From contig CAMPJU010000061.1 of assembly GCA_946886995.1 (NCBI GenBank), positions 1 through 7,128 on the forward strand: DNA of 7,128 nucleotides, given 5' to 3'. This document shows positions 1 through 5,826 of this stretch, in pieces (position 1 is the first letter of the stretch; every line of letters begins with the position of its first letter). The DNA is from an uncultured Lysobacteraceae bacterium (GTDB lineage: Bacteria > Pseudomonadota > Gammaproteobacteria > Xanthomonadales > Xanthomonadaceae). Made by a program: the position numbers and the translations under genes. The notes beneath the pieces are model-generated. The model was not told the DNA's origin. It did not search any database and saw only the letters and a list, made by a program, of their open reading frames with translations.

Positions 1-763
1 CGAGCGACGAGCGCACTTCCATCCGCGTGTCCTGGATCGTCTCGATCCGCTGGCCGCGACCCAGTGCGTCGCGCGCGTCCGCCACGAACGCCGCGACATC
101 GCCCGAATCGCCGGCGACGACGAGGCGGTGGCCGACGCGGCTGCCTTCCTGCACCAGTCCGGTCGCGGGCAGGTCGGCTAGGTTGATGAAGGCACGCGGG
201 GCCACGTCGAAGTAGTCGAACGCGGCATCCGGCTCCGCGGTCACCAGCGCGGCAAGCGTGAACCGCGACGTGCCCAGTTCGAGGGTGTCGCCGACCCGCA
301 CGCCCAGCGCCGCCGCGCCCGCGCGGGCGAGCCACGCGGTCCCGGGCGCCGGCACGCCGCCGGCCTGTCGCTCGACGCCGTCGGCGCCGGCGATGCGGAA
401 CGCACCGCGCAGCGGGAAGCCGTCGCCCAGTGCACGCACCTGCGCCATCTGCAACCGTGAGGCGTCGCCGGCGCCGGTGCGCACCATGCTGTTGAGCGTG
501 ACCGTGCGTGCGCTCTGCAGGCCGTGGGCCTCAACCGCGGCGGCGATCGGGCCGTCGATCGCGCTGTCGCTGCGCACCACCGCGTCGCCGCCGAGCAACC
601 GGTTGGCCTCCAGCGCGAGCGCGCGGTCCGCGCGGTCGGTCACGAATCCCACCGCGGTGACGGCGACCACGGCCAGCACCAGCGCCGCCAGCAGGATGCG
701 CACGTCGCCCGCGCGCAGGTCGCGACGCAGCTGGCGCCACGCCAGCCCGAGGATCCCGGTCAC
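1..763 (-). CDS. ybbP: FtsX-like ABC transporter permease, YbbP type (3' part outside window)
   Basis: This is the membrane subunit partner of the ATPase encoded just before it. Only the first 254 codons are visible; the E. coli YbbP family is about 800 residues, so roughly two thirds lies off the left edge. Seen: a cytoplasmic basic start (LAWRQLRRDLRAGD), one clear membrane helix at residues 22-41, then a long non-membrane region (about 60-250) containing GGDAVVRSD and FDYFDVAPRAFINLADLP, as expected for the MacB-like periplasmic core domain between helix 1 and helix 2. The start is GTG at 763-761, whose last bases form the TGA stop of the ATPase gene (GTGA overlap). I see no Shine-Dalgarno before it, so translational coupling is likely. 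Family knowledge: such permeases pair with LolD/MacB-like ATPases and act mechanically on envelope substrates. The substrate of YbbAP is not established here, and the symbol rests on motifs and neighbourhood. Confidence 0.88.
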   Translation of the reverse strand, partial: MTGILGLAWRQLRRDLRAGDVRILLAALVLAVVAVTAVGFVTDRADRALALEANRLLGGDAVVRSDSAIDGPIAAAVEAHGLQSARTVTLNSMVRTGAGDASRLQMAQVRALGDGFPLRGAFRIAGADGVERQAGGVPAPGTAWLARAGAAALGVRVGDTLELGTSRFTLAALVTAEPDAAFDYFDVAPRAFINLADLPATGLVQEGSRVGHRLVVAGDSGDVAAFVADARDALGRGQRIETIQDTRMEVRSSL

Positions 764-1482
764 GGTTGCGACGCCACGCCGGTGGTGTCGCCGACCAGGC
801 GTCCGCCCTCCAGCCGCAACTGGCGCCGGCAACGCGTCGCCAGGTGGTCGTCGTGCGTGACCAGCACCAGCGTCGTGCCGGCGCGGGCATTCATGTCGAA
901 CAGCAGCTCGATGATCCCCTGCCCGGTGCGGCTGTCGAGGTTGCCGGTCGGCTCGTCGGCCAGCAGCAGCGACGGGGCGGTCACGAAGGCGCGGGCGAGC
1001 GCGACGCGCTGCTGCTCGCCGCCGGAGAGTTGCCGCGGGTAATGGTCGAGGCGTTCGCCCAGGCCGACCTGGCCGAGGATGCGTCGCGCCGGGGCGCCGG
1101 CATCGGCATCCCCGCGCAGTTCCAGCGGCAGCATCACGTTCTCCAGCGCGGTGAGCGACGGCAGCAGCTGGAAGCTCTGGAACACGAAGCCGACCTGCTC
1201 GCCGCGCACTTTCGCGCGCCCGTCTTCGTCCAGCGTGGAGATCGGCGCACCGGCGAGGGTGACGCTGCCGCGGCTCGGCACGTCCAGCCCCGCCATCAGC
1301 GAGAGCAGCGTGCTCTTGCCCGACCCCGAGGCACCGACGACCGCGACGCTGTCGCCGCGCGCGATCTCGAACGCGATGTCGTCGAGGATCACCAGGTCCC
1401 CGGCCGGCAGCGCGACGCGCTTGCCGAGCGATTCGACGCGGAGGATGGGGGCGGCAGTCGGCACGGCGTCGCTGTCGGGCAC
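760..1482 (-). CDS. ybbA: ABC transporter ATP-binding protein, YbbA (LolD-like) type
   Basis: Nucleotide-binding subunit, 240 residues, close to E. coli YbbA (about 228), that powers the adjacent FtsX-like permease from the cytoplasmic face. Visible motifs: Walker A GASGSGKS (50-57), Q-loop region FQSFQLLP (101-108), signature LSGGEQQRV (152-160), Walker B LLLADEPTGNLD (172-183) and switch His210 in VTHDD. FQSFQLLP-type and DEPTGNLD motifs are typical of the MacB/LolD/FtsE ATPase class. The start is GTG at 1482-1480. It has AGGA six bases upstream (1492-1489 on the minus strand), and the frame upstream offers no ATG or GTG. The C-terminal tail GDTTGVASQP is short and variable. Its stop overlaps the permease start by four bases, so the two form an operon. 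It diverges from tesA with 24 bases between start codons, the arrangement also known in E. coli. Orthology is inferred from motifs and context. Confidence 0.93.
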   Translation of the reverse strand: MPDSDAVPTAAPILRVESLGKRVALPAGDLVILDDIAFEIARGDSVAVVGASGSGKSTLLSLMAGLDVPSRGSVTLAGAPISTLDEDGRAKVRGEQVGFVFQSFQLLPSLTALENVMLPLELRGDADAGAPARRILGQVGLGERLDHYPRQLSGGEQQRVALARAFVTAPSLLLADEPTGNLDSRTGQGIIELLFDMNARAGTTLVLVTHDDHLATRCRRQLRLEGGRLVGDTTGVASQP

Positions 1483-1483
1483 G

Positions 1484-1510
1484 GGAGGTCCTGTCAGAAT
1501 GGGGGAATGA
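1484..1510 (+). promoter_or_regulatory. Shine-Dalgarno plus three-codon ORF (Met-Gly-Glu-stop) overlapping the tesA start
   Basis: GGAGGT at 1484-1489 is a perfect Shine-Dalgarno. Nine bases downstream lies ATG 1499-1501, which reads ATG GGG GAA TGA and stops at 1508-1510, overlapping the tesA ATG (1507-1509) as ATGA. The SD lies 17 bases from the tesA ATG, too far for normal use, and no other good SD for tesA is visible (only the G run directly abutting its ATG). This could be a minimal leader ORF coupled to tesA. Alternatively, one extra G in the G5 run at 1501-1505 would make ATG 1499 the true in-frame tesA start. The sequence facts are direct; the function is inference. Confidence 0.5.
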
Positions 1511-2169
1511 CCTTCCCATATTCCGGCCGCCGCCGGCTTTCACAATGTGCCATCGGCTGGGTCCTGCTGGGCCTGGCCATGTTCGCTCCCGCCATTGCGA
1601 CCGCGCAGGACACCGAAGACCGGGGTACGGTCCTGGTGATGGGCGATTCGCTGTCGGCCGCCTATGGCCTGGCCTCGGACGAAGGCTGGGTGGCGCTCAC
1701 CCGCGAACGGATGGGGGCAACGCATCCGGGCTGGCGCATCGTCAATGCCAGCATCAGCGGCGAGACGACCGCCGGCGGCAAGGCGCGGATCGTGGATGCC
1801 CTCGCCCGGCACCGCCCCGCCGTGGTGGTGATCGCGCTCGGCGCGAACGACGGGCTGCGCGGGCTGCCCATCGACGCGATGCGCCGCAACCTCGCATGGA
1901 TGATCGGCGCCGCGCACGGCGCGCGCGCCGAGGTGCTGCTGGTCGGCATGCAGATGCCGCCCAACCTGGGGCCCGATTACACCCGGGAGTTCGCGGCGAG
2001 TTATCCGCTCCTGGCGAACAAGTTCGACACCGCCCTGGTGCCGTTCCTGCTGGAACCCATCGCCACCGCCCGCGACAGCTTCCAGGAAGACAACCTGCAT
2101 CCGGTGGCCGACGCGCAGGACGAGTTGCGCGACCACGTCTGGACAGGACTCGCGCCCTTGCTCGACTGA
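1507..2169 (+). CDS. tesA: Periplasmic GDSL/SGNH arylesterase, acyl-CoA thioesterase I / lysophospholipase L1 (TesA)
   Basis: Hydrolase of the SGNH superfamily. E. coli TesA cleaves acyl thioesters, aryl esters and lysophospholipids in the periplasm. This copy has 220 residues. Residues 1-33 form a signal peptide: basic n-region GRRR, hydrophobic CAIGWVLLGLAMFAPAIA, and an Ala-Thr-Ala site before Gln34. All catalytic blocks are present: GDSLS with nucleophile Ser48, Gly85 (SISGETT) and Asn114 (GAND) for the oxyanion hole, and Asp195/His198 in DNLHP. Spacings from the Ser (+37, +66, +147) match those recalled for E. coli TesA with a constant offset of three residues. The ATG at 1507 is the only start that keeps the signal peptide, but its ribosome-binding site is poor (see the three-codon ORF at 1499-1510). 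The open frame continues upstream through antisense ybbA, which I treat as an artefact. The gene is divergent from ybbA and followed by a REP-like element. Confidence 0.95.
   Translation: MTFPYSGRRRLSQCAIGWVLLGLAMFAPAIATAQDTEDRGTVLVMGDSLSAAYGLASDEGWVALTRERMGATHPGWRIVNASISGETTAGGKARIVDALARHRPAVVVIALGANDGLRGLPIDAMRRNLAWMIGAAHGARAEVLLVGMQMPPNLGPDYTREFAASYPLLANKFDTALVPFLLEPIATARDSFQEDNLHPVADAQDELRDHVWTGLAPLLD
1518..1545 (-). promoter_or_regulatory. Candidate sigma-70-type promoter for ybbAP inside the tesA signal-peptide codons
   Basis: On the minus strand TTGTGA (1545-1540) and GAATAT (1523-1518) are separated by 16 bases. They sit in the least GC-rich spot near the divergent starts, and initiation near 1511 would leave a leader of about 29 bases before the ybbA GTG at 1482. 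The matches to consensus are 4/6 and 3/6, so this is only a candidate. The 24-base gap itself cannot hold promoters for both genes, so at least one must overlap coding sequence. Confidence 0.25.
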
Positions 2170-2173
2170 GCAG

Positions 2174-2197
2174 GGTCGCGACTCACGCCGCTCCTAC
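2174..2197 (-). repeat. REP-like interspersed palindromic repeat
   Basis: On the minus strand this reads GTAGGAGCGGCGTGAG followed by TCGCGACC. It holds a small hairpin GCGGC-GTGA-GTCGC with one G-T wobble. The conserved GTAGGAGCGGC head and GTGA loop match, from memory, the abundant extragenic repeats of Lysobacter, Stenotrophomonas and Pseudomonas genomes (usual form with GCCGC in the second arm). It begins four bases after the tesA stop, a typical REP position, and may protect or terminate the tesA transcript. It is the only copy I found in the window, on either strand. Assignment is by pattern recognition, not a genome count. Confidence 0.7.
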
Positions 2198-2202
2198 GGG
2201 CG

Positions 2203-2225
2203 GGGTCGCAGCATGGCGGCGACCC
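2203..2225 (+). other. Perfect 7-bp hairpin upstream of the DUF3247-type gene
   Basis: GGGTCGC (2203-2209) and GCGACCC (2219-2225) are perfect inverted arms around a nine-base loop. A second GGGTCGC at 2173-2179, at the edge of the REP-like repeat, could pair with the same right arm, so two exclusive folds are possible. The upstream candidate ATG at 2213 lies in the loop, and the better SD (2231-2235) lies six bases past the stem. There is no T tract, so it does not look like an intrinsic terminator. It may be a decayed partner half of the REP element. Confidence 0.4.
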
Positions 2226-2242
2226 ACCACGGGAGCGCCGCC

Positions 2243-2542
2243 ATGGCCCGCATCGCCGACCGCGTGTACACCGACGCCGACCAGATCGCCCGGCTCGAAG
2301 GGGTGATCCGCCAGTTGTCCGATGGCGACCGGGTGTCGCTGCTGCTGGAGGACGGCGAAGTCGTGCAGGGCACGGTCGCGATGCGGCCGACGCCGCAGGT
2401 GTTCTTCGACCACGCGGGCCGCGAGGGCATCAACGCGATGGTGCGGGTGGAGGACGAGGCGCTGGTGCAGCCGGAATCGGCGGGCTGGCGCGACCTGTGG
2501 GTCGACAGCATCCGCGAGGTGCGGCACCACAACCCGCCCTGA
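2243..2542 (+). CDS. DUF3247-type small protein, putative Sm-like fold
   Basis: A 99-residue soluble acidic protein with no signal peptide or membrane segment, beginning MARIADRVYTDADQIARL. It appears to have an N-terminal helix (about 8-25) followed by beta strands (GDRVSLLLEDG, VVQGTVAMRPTPQVFFD, GINAMVRVED, LWVDSIREVRH). The pattern resembles the DUF3247 family of xanthomonads. I recall a Xanthomonas campestris member whose crystal structure showed a variant Sm-like barrel; that link is from memory. The 'DG-x-x-V-x-GTV' strand pair and the terminal D-x-I-x-x-V strand fit an Sm/LSm-type barrel. I chose ATG 2243 because GGGAG sits seven bases upstream. An in-frame ATG at 2213 would add ten residues (MAATHHGSAA) but lies in a hairpin loop next to REP sequence. 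Its function is unknown and RNA binding is only a structural guess. It is the first gene of a plus-strand run of four. Confidence 0.82.
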   Translation: MARIADRVYTDADQIARLEGVIRQLSDGDRVSLLLEDGEVVQGTVAMRPTPQVFFDHAGREGINAMVRVEDEALVQPESAGWRDLWVDSIREVRHHNPP

Positions 2543-2601
2543 CGCGACGCATCCGGCGGTTCCGGCATCCCTCCGGTTGACCTGTCCCCGGTGCCGCCGC
2601 C

Positions 2602-3936
2602 ATGCCGACGCTGCTGCTCGCCCGCCTGCTCTCGCTCGTCCTCGCGTTCGCGTCCACGGCCGGACTCGCCTCCGGAGTCCCGGCATGGCAGGGCCACTGG
2701 AGCGGCACGCTGACGTTCCGCGGCGACACCTGGCCGGTCAGGCTCGCCCTTCCGGCATCGCTGGAGGCGGCCACGATCGACCTCCCGGCGCTGTGGATGG
2801 CCTGGGAGCCGCTGGCCGCCTCTGCCGAGCGCGATGCCCTGACCGTCGAACTGCCGTTCGGCCTGGGCGCGGTCGAACTGGCACCCTGCGAGGCCGGTCT
2901 GTGTGGAACCAGCGCACTGGGCAAGGACACGCTTGTCGTCGCGCTGCACCCGGAACCGCCGCTCGACATCACGCGTTCGCCCGTCACGTTGCACTCCGGT
3001 GTCGCGACCTTGCACGGGGAATTCCTGGAGCCCGGCGGTTCGAACCTGCCTGCGGTCGTCCTGGTCCACGGCTCGGGCAACAACACCCGCGCCGACTGGA
3101 ACTACCGTTCCGCGGCCGACTTCTGGCTGCGCCACGGCCATGCCGTGCTGCTCTACGACAAGCGCGGCAGCGGCGAATCCGATGGCGAGTGGATGACCAC
3201 CAGCTTCCCCGACCTCGCCGACCTCGGCGCCGACCTGCAGGCCGCACTCGCGTGGGTGGCGCAGCAACCCGGCGTCGATGAGGGGCGGATCGGTGTCCAC
3301 GGGGGCAGCCAGGCGTTGTGGACCGTCGCGATCGCGACGCAGCTCGGTGCACGGCCGGATTTCGCGGTGATCAGCGGCGCGCCCGCAACGACGCCATTGG
3401 TGCAGGAACGCGACAGCGTGCACAGGCGGCTCCAGGGTGCGGACCTCTCGCCGGACGAACTCGATGCCGCCAGACGACACGTCGATCTCTATTTCCGGGC
3501 CGCCGCCGACCCGGCGCATGCCGAAGCGGCGATCGCCTCGTCCCGTGTCGCCGCCGGTACCGCGTGGGAATCGCTCGTGCCGCTGGCGGCCACCGACGAC
3601 GACTTCTTCTGGTGGCGGCGCAACCACGCCGTCGACCCGGGCACAGCGCTGCGGGCGTGGGAGATGCCCGTGCTCGTGCTCCAGGGCGAGGCCGATGCGG
3701 TCGTCACCCCGGACCTGCACCTTCCGCGCATCCGCGGACTCATCGACCCGGCACGCCTCACGGTCGCGACCTTCCCCGGCGCAGCGCACAACCTGGAACT
3801 CCCGGGCGGCCGTGACGACACCGGCCAGTGGCGCTTCCCGCGCCGCCATCCCGACGTGGCCGGCGTGATCGAGGACTGGCTGCCCGTCCGAGCGGCTATG
3901 CTTGCGCCTCCCGACGCAAGCCCCGCACCACGATGA
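2602..3936 (+). CDS. Secreted alpha/beta hydrolase (serine esterase/peptidase-like)
   Basis: A 444-residue exported hydrolase. A signal peptide covers residues 1 to about 23 (MPTLLLARLLSLVLAFASTA, cleavage probably after GLA). Residues 27-130 form a beta-rich accessory domain starting WQGHWSGTLTF, with a Cys pair 96/101 that could form a disulfide. Residues 135-430 are the alpha/beta-hydrolase domain: oxyanion motif HGSG (156-159), DKRGSGESDG (186-195), nucleophile elbow GVHGGSQALW with Ser236, acid Asp365 in LQGEADAVVTP and His396 in GAAHNLE. The elbow reads G-x-S-x-A instead of G-x-S-x-G, which is unusual. No Shine-Dalgarno is visible before ATG 2602, 59 bases after the previous gene. The stop overlaps the next start by ATGA, so the two are probably cotranscribed. 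The family acts on esters, thioesters or peptides; I cannot name the substrate. The last 12-15 residues (APPDASPAPR) look like a disordered tail. Confidence 0.88.
   Translation: MPTLLLARLLSLVLAFASTAGLASGVPAWQGHWSGTLTFRGDTWPVRLALPASLEAATIDLPALWMAWEPLAASAERDALTVELPFGLGAVELAPCEAGLCGTSALGKDTLVVALHPEPPLDITRSPVTLHSGVATLHGEFLEPGGSNLPAVVLVHGSGNNTRADWNYRSAADFWLRHGHAVLLYDKRGSGESDGEWMTTSFPDLADLGADLQAALAWVAQQPGVDEGRIGVHGGSQALWTVAIATQLGARPDFAVISGAPATTPLVQERDSVHRRLQGADLSPDELDAARRHVDLYFRAAADPAHAEAAIASSRVAAGTAWESLVPLAATDDDFFWWRRNHAVDPGTALRAWEMPVLVLQGEADAVVTPDLHLPRIRGLIDPARLTVATFPGAAHNLELPGGRDDTGQWRFPRRHPDVAGVIEDWLPVRAAMLAPPDASPAPR
3898..3921 (+). promoter_or_regulatory. Possible -10 box and 7-bp hairpin just before the DUF3297-type gene
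   Basis: Within the last hydrolase codons, TATGCT (3898-3903) resembles a -10 element. GCTTGCG (3900-3906) and CGCAAGC (3915-3921) form a perfect 7-bp stem with an eight-base loop, ending 11 bases before the ATG at 3933. There is no clear -35 at 16-18 bases and no Shine-Dalgarno before the ATG. Either an internal promoter or a structure affecting coupled translation is possible; both are inference. Confidence 0.3.
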
Positions 3937-4217
3937 CCGACAACAACCCCGGCACGCTCCCCGACCGTCTCTCGACCGACCCCCGCAGCCCGCACTACGA
4001 CGCCGACCTGCTCGAGCGCGGCGTGGGGATCCGCTTCAACGGAGAGGAGCGGACCAACATCGAGGAATATTGCGTCAGCGAGGGCTGGGTCCGGGTCGCC
4101 GTCGGCAAGGCACTCGACCGGCGCGGCCACCCCATGACGATGAAGATCAGGGGCAAGGTCGAGCCGTTCTTCCAGCTCGGCGCCCCCGCAGCGGACGACG
4201 GCACCGACCAGGCCTGA
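3933..4217 (+). CDS. DUF3297-type small conserved protein
   Basis: A 94-residue soluble protein resembling DUF3297 members as I remember them: LPDRLSTDPRSPHYDADLLERGVGIRFNG near the N-terminus (9-37) and EEYCVSEGWVRVAVGKALDR in the middle (44-63). The core at residues 9-82 is compact. The first eight residues and the tail GAPAADDGTDQA look flexible. One Cys (47) lies in the conserved-looking EEYCVSEGW stretch. There is no signal peptide or membrane segment, so it is cytoplasmic. No catalytic motif is recognisable and the function is unknown; do not take it as an enzyme. The ATG at 3933 overlaps the hydrolase stop (ATGA). I preferred it to an upstream in-frame ATG at 3828 because that would bury 35 Arg/Pro-rich residues inside the hydrolase reading region, while homology-like sequence begins near residue 9. 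The MFS gene begins four bases after its stop. Confidence 0.85.
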   Translation: MTDNNPGTLPDRLSTDPRSPHYDADLLERGVGIRFNGEERTNIEEYCVSEGWVRVAVGKALDRRGHPMTMKIRGKVEPFFQLGAPAADDGTDQA

Positions 4218-4221
4218 GGCC

Positions 4222-5826
4222 GTGCGTTCCGGCGGCATCGGTTTCCACCATCCCGTCGCCTTCTGGTCCGGCTGCGCGCTGATCGTCGCGGGGGTGCTGT
4301 CGCACGCACCGATGTTCCTGATGGGCCGGCACACCCACTGGCAGATGGTGGGGATGCCGATGACGCCCGGGATGTGGACCGGCATGGCCGCGATTGTCGC
4401 TGGACTGGCCCTGGCCGCCTTCGGCGTCGCGCCGCGCGTTGCCCAGCGCCGCGCCGCGCAGGCCGGCGCCGCCGCGGTGCAGTTCCACGTGGCCGACCAC
4501 GTGCCGCTCAACCGCGCCCACGGCATCCTGGTCGTCGTGCTGGTCGTGGCGCTCGCGGTGGACGTGATGAAGCCCGCGACCCTGGGATTCGTGCTGCCGG
4601 GCATGAGCTTCGAATACGGCATCGACCATGCGGCGGCCAGCTGGCTGGCGCTCGTCGCCCTGACCGGGACCACCGTCGGCTCGGTGCTCTGGGGCCGGGT
4701 GGCCGACCTGGCGGGCCGGCGCGCGGCCATCCTCCTCGGCGCCCTGATGTTCATCGGCACCGCCATCTGCGGGGCCATGCCGGCATTCGGCTGGAACCTG
4801 GCGATGTGCTTCCTGATGGGGCTGTCCGCAGGCGGGCTGCTGCCGATCACGTTCACCCTGATGGCGGAGACCGTACCTGCCGCGCATCGCGGGTGGCTGC
4901 TCGTCGCGCTCGGCGGCGTCGGCACGTCCGCGGGCTACCTGCTGGCAGCCGGCGCGGCGGCGACGCTCGAACCGCATTTCGGCTGGCGCGCGCTGTGGCT
5001 GCTCGGCCTCCCGACGGGCGCGCTGATCGTGCTGCTCTATCGCTTCATCCCGGAATCGCCGCGGTTCCTGTCCAGCATGGGCCTGGCCAGCGAGGCACGC
5101 GAGGTATTGCGCCGGTTCGCCGGCAGCAAGGCCGCGATCGAGGTGGACTCCCCGGTCCACCCCGGCGCCCCCGGGATCGATGACGTCCATCCCGTCACCG
5201 GCATGCGCCAGCTGCTGCGGGGACGCCATGCGCCGATCACGTGGGGCCTGCTCACCTGCGGACTGGCCTGGGGGCTGGTGACCTTCGGCGTGGTGCTCTG
5301 GTTGCCGGTGAACCTGGCCGGGCTCGGCGTGGATCCGCGCGATGCGAGCGCGTTGCTCGCGCGTTCTGCGGTATACGCGCTGCCCGGCATCGCCCTGGTG
5401 GTCTGGCTGTACCACCGCTGGAGCAGCTTCCGCGCGCTGGTGCTGTTCATCGCCCTGACGACCGTTTCACTGCTCGCGCTGGCGGCGTCCGGCCTGCAGC
5501 CAAGCCCTGCTCCGTCGGCGATCATCGCCGCGACGGTCGCCCTGCTGGTCAGCAGCAGCGGCGTCATCGCGATGCTCATTCCGTATGCCGCCGAGATCTA
5601 TCCGGTGCACCTGCGTGGCACCGGCGCCGGGCTGGTGGCGGCCAGCTCGAAGTTCGGCGGGATCATCGGCGCCGGCCTGGGCGTGGCCGGCCTGTTCGGG
5701 CAGTTCGCGGCGTCCACCGCGCTGGTCGCCTTGCCGATGGCGGTGTCGGGCGTGCTGCTGCTGCGCAACGGCGTGGAGACGCGCGGCCGTGCGCTCGAGG
5801 ACATCCAGCGCGCGCTCAGGCCTTGA
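4222..5826 (+). CDS. MFS transporter (sugar-porter-like) with extra two-TM Met/His-rich N-terminus
   Basis: A 534-residue inner-membrane protein with about 14 predicted helices: 13-33, 51-69, then a 12-helix MFS core from about residue 100 to 513. Seen in the core: motif [11 protein letters not shown] (158-167) between helices 2 and 3, the paired half-domain motifs [10 protein letters not shown] (215-224) and [10 protein letters not shown] (457-466), IPESPRFL (276-283) after helix 6, and a central cytoplasmic loop 280-335. These are features of the sugar porter/SV2-like MFS branch. The substrate cannot be told and may not be a sugar. Residues 1-95 are an added module whose external loop (28-55) carries three His and seven Met. 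The start is GTG at 4222, four bases after the previous stop, with a weak GAGG very close by. The first internal ATG (residue 31) would cut the first helix. The 3' end overlaps the opposing ABC permease by 11 bases. Confidence 0.88.
   Translation: MRSGGIGFHHPVAFWSGCALIVAGVLSHAPMFLMGRHTHWQMVGMPMTPGMWTGMAAIVAGLALAAFGVAPRVAQRRAAQAGAAAVQFHVADHVPLNRAHGILVVVLVVALAVDVMKPATLGFVLPGMSFEYGIDHAAASWLALVALTGTTVGSVLWGRVADLAGRRAAILLGALMFIGTAICGAMPAFGWNLAMCFLMGLSAGGLLPITFTLMAETVPAAHRGWLLVALGGVGTSAGYLLAAGAAATLEPHFGWRALWLLGLPTGALIVLLYRFIPESPRFLSSMGLASEAREVLRRFAGSKAAIEVDSPVHPGAPGIDDVHPVTGMRQLLRGRHAPITWGLLTCGLAWGLVTFGVVLWLPVNLAGLGVDPRDASALLARSAVYALPGIALVVWLYHRWSSFRALVLFIALTTVSLLALAASGLQPSPAPSAIIAATVALLVSSSGVIAMLIPYAAEIYPVHLRGTGAGLVAASSKFGGIIGAGLGVAGLFGQFAASTALVALPMAVSGVLLLRNGVETRGRALEDIQRALRP

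Noticed and set aside
258..860. A 200-codon plus-strand frame opposite the YbbP-type permease
   Set aside because: It is Ser/Ala/Arg/Pro-rich without domain signal; the minus-strand frame carries the permease helix and periplasmic core sequence and is coupled to the ATPase.
1421..1449. TTGCCG at 1421-1426 as a -35 box for tesA
   Set aside because: The region 17 bases downstream (GATGGG) has little likeness to a -10 box, so I could not support a tesA promoter from sequence.
766..1506. In-frame extension of tesA upstream to position 766
   Set aside because: It would bury the clear TesA signal peptide some 250 residues inside the protein and run antisense to the whole ybbA gene, whose ABC motifs are intact.
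2577..2605. TTGACC at 2577-2582 as a -35 box for the hydrolase gene
   Set aside because: No -10-like hexamer follows at 16-18 bases; that position falls on GC-rich bases and the start codon itself.
2194..3849. A 551-codon open frame on the minus strand, antisense to the hydrolase and the DUF3247-type gene
   Set aside because: It is composed of low-complexity Arg/Gly/Ala/Val/Gln stretches with no recognisable domain, and it lies opposite a gene with a full catalytic triad and signal peptide. High third-position GC keeps such frames open by chance.
4147..5415. A 422-codon minus-strand frame rich in His, Gln, Arg and Gly, opposite the MFS gene
   Set aside because: It is a compositional shadow of the hydrophobic MFS codons read backwards; no motif, no credible start and no fit with neighbours.
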